6,756 nt of DNA from a bacterium (GTDB lineage: Bacteria > Hydrogenedentota > Hydrogenedentia > Hydrogenedentiales > SLHB01), in the NCBI GenBank assembly GCA_024231375.1, contig JAAEQP010000717.1:1-6756 (forward strand), in the 5' to 3' direction. The position numbers were made by a program, and so were the translations under genes. This document shows positions 1 through 5,015 of the stretch, one piece after another; within the stretch, counting starts at the first letter, position 1; the number at the start of each line of letters is the position of its first letter. Under the pieces are notes generated by a model. That model did not search any database and was not told the DNA's origin. It saw only the letters and a program-made list of their open reading frames with translations.

Positions 1-1302
1 CAGGAGCGCGTTCGCTTCCGGGTCGCCGACGACTTCCCGCTTCTCGGGGTCGTATACGAGTGTCCTGCCGACCTTCATGGCGACGTTCGCGAGGATGCAG
101 CTTGCTGACGAAATGTGGCCTTGCTCAATGTCGGCGACGGGGCGGCCTCCCGATTCGATAGCGGCAACGAAATCCCGCATATGGTCACGCGACGCGGGGG
201 CGGCCTGAAGCTCGATGCCTTTCTCGGTGAGGTCTTCCGGATACTCCTCGCGCTCAAAGACGGCGTCCATGTGGATGGGGTCGCCCTTCCTGCGGGGGAT
301 GAAGTCGTAGCTGTTGATGCTGGCTTTCAGCGTTCCCTTCTCGCCGTAGAGAACGAAGGCCCAGGGGTACGCCTTGTCGGGCGAGTCCCCCCACGACCGG
401 TGTTGCCATGCGACGGTCAGGTCGTCGTACACGAATGTGGCCGACTGGGTGTCGCTGCTCGTTGCGCTTGACTCCTTCTGGACGAAGACCCCGCCTGAGG
501 AGGAAATCCGTTTGGGCCAGCCCAGGTCCAGTATCCACCGCGTGGCGTCGAACATGTGGACGCACATGTCGCCCACGATTCCGTTGCTGTACTCCATGAA
601 CGCCCGCCACCAACCGCGGTGGGGGAGCAGGTCGTAGGGACGCATAGGCGCGGGACCGGTCCACATCTCGTAGTCCAGGAAGTCGGGCACCGGCGCCGGC
701 TCGGGTTTCTTGTTGGCGCGCATGTGGTAGTAGCAGCACATGTCCACATGGGCCACCTTGCCCAACAGCCCGGCCTCCACGATGTTCTTCTTGGCGTGGA
801 TGAGGTGGGGGGTGCTGCGGCGTTGCGTGCCCACTTGGACGACTCGGTTGCACCGGCGCGCCGCGTCCAGCATAGCCTCACTCTCGCGCACGTCCACCCC
901 CGTGGGTTTCTGCACATACACGTGGGCTCCCGCCTCCACGGCCGCGATGGTCGTCAACGCATGCCAGTGGTCGGGCGTTCCGATGACCACGATATCGAGT
1001 TTGTTCTCGGCGAGCATGACGCGGTAGTCGCCGTAGGTGCGTGGCTTCTTGCCCGACTTCTGGCGTTGGGCGATCAGGTCCGCGGCTTCGGCCACCATGT
1101 TGGCGTCCACGTCGCAGATGCAGACCACTTCCACCGGGGCAACCTGTATCAACCGGAACACGTCGCTCTTGCCGTACCAGCCTGTCCCGATGACGCCCAC
1201 GCGTTTGACGTCTTGGCCGTCGCCTTCGGCGGCGTTTGCGCCAAAGGCGGACAGCGATGCTGACGCGGAAGCGGCTTGAAGAAAACTGCGGCGGTTCATC
1301 AT
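1..1302 (-). CDS. Tat-exported Gfo/Idh/MocA family oxidoreductase, QKP type (3' end missing)
   Basis: Predicted NAD(P)-dependent oxidoreductase of the Gfo/Idh/MocA family, likely acting on a sugar or cyclitol outside the cytoplasm. The frame is open for 434 codons from 1302 to the left edge. By analogy with the paralogue upstream, only about 10-20 residues are missing. Residues 3-9 read NRRSFLQ, a twin-arginine motif, then an Ala/Ser-rich stretch and a likely cleavage after ANA (22-24). The Rossmann fold follows: GTGWYG at 39-44, CDVD at 63-66, TPDHWH at 109-114, then QKP at 131-133 where the family usually has EKP (the Lys is kept). D245 and H249 fit the family DxxxH signature before the C-terminal sheet domain. 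ATG at 1302 is preferred: GGAGG at 1314-1318 lies 11 nt upstream. ATG at 1299 is the alternative (14 nt). It follows the other oxidoreductase by 32 bp, so the two are probably cotranscribed. The family is clear; the substrate is not. Confidence 0.93.
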   Translation of the reverse strand, partial: MMNRRSFLQAASASASLSAFGANAAEGDGQDVKRVGVIGTGWYGKSDVFRLIQVAPVEVVCICDVDANMVAEAADLIAQRQKSGKKPRTYGDYRVMLAENKLDIVVIGTPDHWHALTTIAAVEAGAHVYVQKPTGVDVRESEAMLDAARRCNRVVQVGTQRRSTPHLIHAKKNIVEAGLLGKVAHVDMCCYYHMRANKKPEPAPVPDFLDYEMWTGPAPMRPYDLLPHRGWWRAFMEYSNGIVGDMCVHMFDATRWILDLGWPKRISSSGGVFVQKESSATSSDTQSATFVYDDLTVAWQHRSWGDSPDKAYPWAFVLYGEKGTLKASINSYDFIPRRKGDPIHMDAVFEREEYPEDLTEKGIELQAAPASRDHMRDFVAAIESGGRPVADIEQGHISSASCILANVAMKVGRTLVYDPEKREVVGDPEANALL

Positions 1303-1334
1303 AGGTTCTGCATCCTCCAGTCGATCCGTTCGGG

Positions 1335-2765
1335 TCAGAGGCTCCATCCTTTGCGATATTCGCGATGGAGGAACTGGTTCGCCTTCTCGTCGTTGGTGAT
1401 CTTGAAGTTGGGGCCGTCCCACTCAAGTTTGGTCCCGGCGCGTAGGGCTACATTGCCCAACAGCGGCGTCTCCGTGAGCAATCCCGCGTGGTCCACGAAA
1501 TTCGCGCCAGCAGGAGGACCGCCCCGGCACGCGTCGACCCATTCCTTATAGTGACCCACCGAGCGGGCCAACACTTTCGGCGGTTTGCCGTATTCTTTCG
1601 TGCGGGCGTCGGGGATCAGACGGTAACCCATCATCTTCCCCTTTTCTCCGGTGTAGATGACGCCACCAATGCGGCGTCCCGCCTCGAGATCGTCGGGACG
1701 CGGCGGCTTGAGCCCGCCGTCGTACCACGTCAGCTTCACGGGCGGCATGTCGCCTCGGGCAGGGAACTCGAACCGCGCGATGACCCCTTGGGGGTAGATG
1801 TCGGAATCACGTTTCGTGGAACACGCTTCGACACTGACAGGATGGGTCAGCTTGAGGGCCTTGAAGACCGTAGACAGCTTGTGGCATCCGAGGTCTCCGA
1901 GGAGTCCGGTGCCGAAGTCCCACCAGTTCCGCCATATCCACGGGCAGTATTCGGGGTGATAGGGCCGTTCGGGCGCGGGCCCCAGCCAGAGGTCCCAGTC
2001 TAACCCGTCGGGGATAGGCGGCGTGTCCTTGGGACGGCCCTCAAAGGCGGGGTAGTGCCAGAATCGGGCACCGTACGAGCATTCGACCTCGTGGACGGGC
2101 CCGATGGCGCCGTCCCAAATCATCTCACAGGTCACGCGTGCCTCTTCCGTGGCTTGGCCGTGGTTGCCCAATTGGGTGGCGACTCCGGCCTTGCGGGCGG
2201 CCTCCGTCACCTGCCTCGCCTCGTACACCGACCACGTGAGTGGCTTCTCGCAATAGACGTGCTTGCCTCGTCTGAGCGCGTCCATAGTGATGACCGCGTG
2301 GGTGTGGTCCGGTGTTGCGATCATCACCGCATCCACGTCCTCCTTCTCCAGGAGTTCACGGTAATCCGCATGGGCCCTGCACCCTTGGTAGCTGCCCGCG
2401 GCATGGTTCTTCGAATAGTACTCGTCCACCACCCGCCGTGCGGGTTCCCGGCCGGCGGGTCGACGTTCCTTGCCCGACGACCAGTTCCACGACTGGTAAT
2501 CGCCGCCTTCCTTCACCACATCGCACACCGCCACCACCTGCATCTCCGGGAATTCCATCAGCGACACCAGGTTCTGCATGCCCTGACCGCCCGTGCCGAT
2601 GCAGGCCAGCGTTGTCCGCTCGCTCGGCGGGATGGGGCCTTCTTCTGCCCGTGCACGCTGCGACAGGATGCCGAAGGCCGCGACGCCGGCAGTCCCGCCC
2701 AAGAATTTCCGTCGCGACACGCCGCCCTTGTGACTGGTTTCGGTCGAACGAACCTGTTTCCCCAT
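1335..2765 (-). CDS. Tat-exported Gfo/Idh/MocA family oxidoreductase, EKP type
   Basis: Complete 476-residue NAD(P)-dependent oxidoreductase, probably periplasmic. SRRKFLG at 17-23 is a strong twin-arginine motif, followed by a weakly hydrophobic stretch and ARA at 38-40 before EE, a plausible signal peptidase site. Cofactor-exported relatives such as Zymomonas glucose-fructose oxidoreductase use the Tat route for the same reason. The Rossmann domain shows GTGGQG at 57-62, CDV at 81-83, TPDHTH at 151-156 and the catalytic-type EKP at 173-175; D291 and H295 form the DxxxH signature. Residues 85-129 (rich in Gly, Trp, Arg and Tyr) are an insertion between the acidic residue after strand 2 and the next helix, typical, as I recall, of planctomycete-type members. 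Near the C terminus HYKEWVDACRGG (405-416) is family-like. The start at 2765 is fixed by AAGGAGG 8 nt upstream; an open frame continues to 3140 but runs through repeats. First gene of the operon, with a strong promoter just upstream. Substrate unknown. Confidence 0.95.
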   Translation of the reverse strand: MGKQVRSTETSHKGGVSRRKFLGGTAGVAAFGILSQRARAEEGPIPPSERTTLACIGTGGQGMQNLVSLMEFPEMQVVAVCDVVKEGGDYQSWNWSSGKERRPAGREPARRVVDEYYSKNHAAGSYQGCRAHADYRELLEKEDVDAVMIATPDHTHAVITMDALRRGKHVYCEKPLTWSVYEARQVTEAARKAGVATQLGNHGQATEEARVTCEMIWDGAIGPVHEVECSYGARFWHYPAFEGRPKDTPPIPDGLDWDLWLGPAPERPYHPEYCPWIWRNWWDFGTGLLGDLGCHKLSTVFKALKLTHPVSVEACSTKRDSDIYPQGVIARFEFPARGDMPPVKLTWYDGGLKPPRPDDLEAGRRIGGVIYTGEKGKMMGYRLIPDARTKEYGKPPKVLARSVGHYKEWVDACRGGPPAGANFVDHAGLLTETPLLGNVALRAGTKLEWDGPNFKITNDEKANQFLHREYRKGWSL

Positions 2766-2773
2766 GGTGAAAT

Positions 2774-2780
2774 CCTCCTT
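2774..2780 (-). promoter_or_regulatory. Ribosome binding site of the EKP-type oxidoreductase
   Basis: AAGGAGG on the minus strand, 8 nt before the ATG at 2765. This near-perfect site decides the start: the frame is open upstream to 3140, but the codons above 2765 cover the promoter and palindromic repeats and show no protein-like sequence. Confidence 0.9.
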
Positions 2781-2813
2781 GGACGTACCACACGCCTCTC
2801 CCCATTGCTGGCC

Positions 2814-2842
2814 AGCATACGGTGGACCCCCAAGGCTGTCAA
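2814..2842 (-). promoter_or_regulatory. Sigma-70-like promoter of the oxidoreductase operon
   Basis: On the minus strand a perfect -35 box TTGACA (2842-2837) is followed by a 17-bp spacer and the -10 box TATGCT (2819-2814, four of six consensus bases). Transcription would start near 2807, giving a leader of about 40 nt that ends in the strong ribosome binding site. No obvious operator palindrome overlaps the boxes. Box quality and spacing make this the best promoter in the window; it is not experimentally supported. Confidence 0.72.
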
Positions 2843-3018
2843 CAGCGCCCGCAGGGCAATCGCATTTGAAGGCATTCTTGGTGAGTCCGGAACGGGATGC
2901 TGGAAGTGTCATGGATTCGAGAGCTCCGTCTGGCTGAGGACGGTCCCCCCTCTCCGTGTGTTGCTTGCCACAATTCTCCCGAGCCGTGGCGGGCGGGAGT
3001 GATTGCGCAGATTCGGCC

Positions 3019-3104
3019 GTCCCTTGCGGGACTTGTTGGTTGGGGCGCACGGGGTCCCCGTCGTGAACGACGGGGCTAAGGTCGGGCGTCCGCTGCGCGG
3101 ACTT
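3019..3104 (-). repeat. Three-hairpin REP-like module, copy 1 (inverted)
   Basis: Read on the minus strand it has, in order: a small stem GTCCGC/GCGGAC (3102-3088, loop GCA), a 7-nt spacer, CTTAG (3080-3076), a large stem CCCCGTCG/CGACGGGG with TTCA loop (3075-3056), a spacer of about 20 nt, and a second small stem AAGTCCC/GGGAC with GCAA loop (ending 3019). The same order and almost the same spacing recur on the plus strand at 3172-3260. A further ACGGGG at 3049-3054 abuts the large stem, making a perfect DNA palindrome around T3055. Arrays of mixed palindromes like this resemble REP/BIME elements mobilised by RAYT transposases; no transposase gene is in the window. Confidence 0.8.
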
Positions 3105-3171
3105 GGAGGTCCACGGAGCGAGGGTAGGGAGGCCTGCCATGAAGAAGACAAGACATTGAGGTAGATGGCAC

Positions 3172-3260
3172 GAGTCCCGTCAGGGACGGTTCGAGCTTAG
3201 CCCCGTGTTTCAACACGGGGTCGAGGGCCCTCCCTCAGTGGGAAGTCCCGTCAGGGACGG
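3172..3260 (+). repeat. Three-hairpin REP-like module, copy 2
   Basis: On the plus strand: small stem GTCCC/GGGAC with GTCA loop (3174-3187), an 8-nt spacer, CTTAG (3196-3200), large stem CCCCGTGT/ACACGGGG with TTCA loop (3201-3220), a 22-24 nt spacer containing the palindrome GAGGGCCCTC (3223-3232), and a second small stem (3245-3258). The 17-mer AGTCCCGTCAGGGACGG is present exactly twice, at 3173-3189 and 3244-3260. Distance from the first AAGTCC-equivalent to CTTAG is 24 in both copies, and from CTTAG to the second AAGTCCC it is 47 here against 46 in copy 1. Confidence 0.82.
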
Positions 3261-3344
3261 GCGAACAGGAGTCAAGTCACGGAACACGTCCACACGAGCC
3301 ATCGCTCTGCCATTGCATCCTCTCGACGAAGGAACGGCTCGGGG

Positions 3345-3359
3345 GTCCCTGACGGGACT
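3345..3359 (-). repeat. Solitary small hairpin of the same repeat family
   Basis: The minus strand reads AGTCCCGTCAGGGAC, identical to the first 15 bases of the 17-mer repeated at 3173 and 3244. It is not followed by CTTAG or the large stem, so it is either a remnant of a third module or an independent copy of the small element. Confidence 0.65.
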
Positions 3360-3461
3360 GGCGGGAAACGTAGGTGGCTCCGAAGGGTCTTGGTCCTCAT
3401 GTGGGACGATTCTCACGCAATCTTTGTGCGATTGCCCGAGGCACCCTGGATTCCATCATAG

Positions 3462-3480
3462 TCGCGGAGGTTCTCCGCGA
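3462..3480. repeat. Perfect 8-bp inverted repeat upstream of the beta-helix gene
   Basis: TCGCGGAG (3462-3469), loop GTT, CTCCGCGA (3473-3480). It lies 78 bp before the ATG at 3559, probably in the promoter or leader. There is no following T-run, so a terminator is unlikely; an operator, a leader hairpin or another dispersed palindrome are all possible. It is unrelated in sequence to the CCCCGT modules. Confidence 0.5.
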
Positions 3481-3545
3481 ATCGGGGCATCTGTTTGAAG
3501 TTGGAGGGCGGATTCCGGTCAAATGGCCGTCCACCCCTGGAACAT

Positions 3546-3552
3546 GGAAGGA
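3546..3552 (+). promoter_or_regulatory. Ribosome binding site of the beta-helix gene
   Basis: GGAAGGA six nt before the ATG at 3559. The in-frame ATGs at 3523 and 3544 have no comparable site and would put a non-signal-like segment in front of the signal peptide. Confidence 0.75.
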
Positions 3553-3558
3553 ATCGTC

Positions 3559-4740
3559 ATGATAGAGTCGTCAATGAGGATGAGTGGCCTGAGTATTCCG
3601 CGCCTGCTGACGGCATGCGCGCTTGTCTGTATCTGCGTCGCCAGCATCGCCCACGCCGCCCCGTCGGACCCGACGGCTCCCGACTATGCCGGACACAAAG
3701 GCGCCACCGTCTACGTGTCGAAGCTGGGCGACAATTCCGATGGCTCCAGTTGGGAGAAAGCCTTCCACACTATCCAGGCGGGGCTGAGCGCCGTCACGGA
3801 CGGCCAGGGCGGCCACACTGTCGTGGTCCGGCCGGACACCTACGTGGAGGCGAACCTGGCTCCGGCTGCCAAGGGCGCGGCGGGGTCGTACAACGCGATC
3901 ATCGGCGACCTGGACGGAAAGCTTGGCTCCGGCGCTACGGGTTGGGTGGTGATTGACTCGGGTGACCCGGAGATGGGTTTCAAGAGTTGGGACTGGTGGA
4001 GCACCATTCGTGCATCAAGCCACCATTGGCCGCACGGCAACAACGAGGAGACCTTCTCGAGCATCATCTGGGACCGCTGGATCGTTCGCAATCTGTATAC
4101 GGCTGGGGGCGACGCGGGCCTGTTTTGGGATCTGACCGACAAGAGCGGCGAGGGGTTCACTATCATTGTTGAGGATTGCGTCGGCACGGGGCGGGCGTTC
4201 GGCGGCGGCGTGTGCTACCCAGTGGTACGACCGGATGAACCCAGCCTTTTTCGTAACTGCTACTTTCTTGCCTTGGACTGGGTGGGGGACACCGCGGCCG
4301 TCCTCGTCGGTGGGTGGGAGAAGACCATGCCCGAATTCCCGCATGTGGTGTTCGAGGATTGCACCCTGGTGCATCCCGACAATGCCGTGGCCATCTCCTA
4401 TGCCAGCCATTGCGCCCGGGCGAAGTTCATCGACTGCCGCATGATTGTGCTGAACTTCACGCAACCCGAGATGGGCGCCAAGTCAACCGGCATCATCTGC
4501 ACCCAAGGTCACTCGGAAACCGGCCGTCTCCACGTGGACCTAGAGGACTGCACCGTGGCTGGGTGTACGGTTTTCACCTTGGGCCCGGAATCGGAAGCCG
4601 TGAGCTACACGACCAAAGGTGCCGTCCAGGCGTACGTGCAGTTCAAAGCGCCCCTGCCTGATGGATTCGAGCGGCTGGGGTTGTGGCCTGTGGAGTTGTA
4701 CGCGCAGATTGCGCCTCCTCAGCCGCCGAGTGTGGAGTGA
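3559..4740 (+). CDS. Secreted right-handed parallel beta-helix protein
   Basis: A 393-residue protein of the pectin-lyase-like (right-handed parallel beta-helix) type, exported by Sec. The N terminus is a signal peptide: Arg7 and Arg15, a hydrophobic core at about 16-31 and AHA (31-33) before Ala, a likely signal peptidase I site. After a short linker, VYVS (51-54) and SSWEKAFHTIQ (63-73) followed by HTVVVRPDTYVE match the opening of DUF1565-like beta-helix proteins. Five likely helix turns carry a hydrophobic-x-[DN]-Cys motif: VEDC 204-207, FRNC 231-234, FEDC 265-268, FIDC 290-293 and LEDC 328-331. The Trp- and His-rich segment between about 145 and 165 is not explained by the helix. No catalytic residues of a polysaccharide lyase or hydrolase family can be assigned, so the role could be glycan binding, a lyase or a glycosidase. 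The start is set by GGAAGGA 6 nt upstream; ATG at 3523 is an alternative. Convergent with the symporter gene. Confidence 0.9.
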   Translation: MIESSMRMSGLSIPRLLTACALVCICVASIAHAAPSDPTAPDYAGHKGATVYVSKLGDNSDGSSWEKAFHTIQAGLSAVTDGQGGHTVVVRPDTYVEANLAPAAKGAAGSYNAIIGDLDGKLGSGATGWVVIDSGDPEMGFKSWDWWSTIRASSHHWPHGNNEETFSSIIWDRWIVRNLYTAGGDAGLFWDLTDKSGEGFTIIVEDCVGTGRAFGGGVCYPVVRPDEPSLFRNCYFLALDWVGDTAAVLVGGWEKTMPEFPHVVFEDCTLVHPDNAVAISYASHCARAKFIDCRMIVLNFTQPEMGAKSTGIICTQGHSETGRLHVDLEDCTVAGCTVFTLGPESEAVSYTTKGAVQAYVQFKAPLPDGFERLGLWPVELYAQIAPPQPPSVE

Positions 4741-4787
4741 GTTCGGGCAGTGGGGCCGTTGAGAGTCCGGGCCCTGGCGCGTAGGCC

Positions 4788-4850
4788 GCGAAAAGGCCAG
4801 GGACAGACCCGTCTCGCTGCGCTCGCTGGGGTCAGTCCCGGCGTTTTCGC
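4788..4850. terminator. 63-bp inverted repeat between convergent genes, probable bidirectional terminator or REP-like element
   Basis: The left arm GCGAAAA-G-GCC-A-GGGAC-A-GACCC (4788-4810) pairs with the right arm GGGTC-A-GTCCC-GGC-G-TTTTCGC (4829-4850). Twenty bases pair: 7+3+5+5, broken by a G.G mismatch, one bulged A and an A.A mismatch. The 18-nt apical part is CTCGCTGCGCTCGC-like. AAAA on the left and TTTT on the right outside the GC-rich stem is the shape of an intrinsic terminator working on both strands, and the place (48 bp past the beta-helix stop, 165 bp past the symporter stop) fits. The long loop is unusual for a terminator, so a dispersed repeat is equally possible. Confidence 0.55.
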
Positions 4851-4898
4851 TTCTGTTCTCGCACACACATAACTTCGTCAACAACTTGGCAGTTGCTT

Positions 4899-4978
4899 GG
4901 GACAGAACCCAGACAGGGGTGGTCGCGCGACGGCAAGTGCCCTCCCGCAAGAGACCCCTCGACTTCGCTCGGGATGAC
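4899..4978. repeat. Repeat-like intergenic sequence (GGGACAGAACCC and CTCGACTTCGCTCGGG motifs)
   Basis: GGGACAGAACCC at 4899-4910 echoes the arm GGGACAGACCC of the neighbouring 63-bp inverted repeat with one extra A. Further on, 4955-4973 (CCCCTCGACTTCGCTCGGG) folds into a weak stem CTCGA/TCGGG with a CTTCGC loop and is followed by ATGAC. From memory, closely similar CTTCGCTCGGGATGAC sequences recur in intergenic regions of many GC-rich bacterial genomes; this cannot be verified here. No gene is visible between 4741 and 5015. Confidence 0.35.
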
Positions 4979-5015
4979 GTAGAGGCGGTGTTTCGATGGG
5001 AACGGGGACTGTCGC

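Larger units (their letters stand above)
2766..3558. other. Divergent intergenic region, 793 bp, repeat-rich, no gene
   Basis: Separates the minus-strand oxidoreductase operon from the plus-strand beta-helix gene. From left to right it holds the operon's ribosome site and promoter (to 2842), a stretch with only an imperfect inverted repeat (CAATTCTCCCG at 2971-2981 against CGGGAGTGATTG at 2994-3005), two inverted three-hairpin modules (3019-3104 and 3172-3260), a solitary small hairpin (3345-3359), and a perfect 8-bp stem (3462-3480). Short open frames here have Pro/Arg/Gly-rich, low-complexity translations and no good start signals, so none is called. A weak plus-strand promoter candidate for the beta-helix gene is TTGCCC (3432-3437), 16 bp, CATCAT (3454-3459); this is a guess. 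Confidence 0.8.

Noticed and set aside
1303..1334. Terminator or separate promoter between the two oxidoreductase genes
   Set aside because: The 32-bp gap holds only the ribosome site GGAGG and no stem or T-run, so cotranscription is the simpler reading.
254..1426. Minus- and plus-strand alternative frames over the QKP-type oxidoreductase
   Set aside because: The frame from 1302 to the left edge gives a coherent family protein with all motifs; the others give low-complexity Arg/Pro/Gly translations.
2055..3002. Long plus-strand open frame opposite the EKP-type oxidoreductase
   Set aside because: Translation is Arg/His/Leu-rich without domains and is antisense to a clear gene; this is typical of GC-rich shadow frames.
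2766..3140. N-terminal extension of the EKP-type oxidoreductase to an ATG at 3140
   Set aside because: The added 125 codons run through the promoter and module copy 1, lack a protein-like composition, and would bury the Tat signal. The ATG at 2765 has a near-perfect ribosome site.
3019..3260. CRISPR array
   Set aside because: There are only two module copies, in opposite orientation, with internal hairpins and no regular unique spacers or cas genes.
3205..3498. Small plus-strand and minus-strand frames in the divergent spacer as genes
   Set aside because: They cover the repeat module and the solitary hairpin, have no ribosome site, and have Gly/Arg/Ser/Pro-rich translations.
3523..3558. Start of the beta-helix protein at 3523 or 3544
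   Set aside because: Neither has a ribosome site, and the added residues precede a complete signal peptide; 3559 has GGAAGGA at 6 nt.
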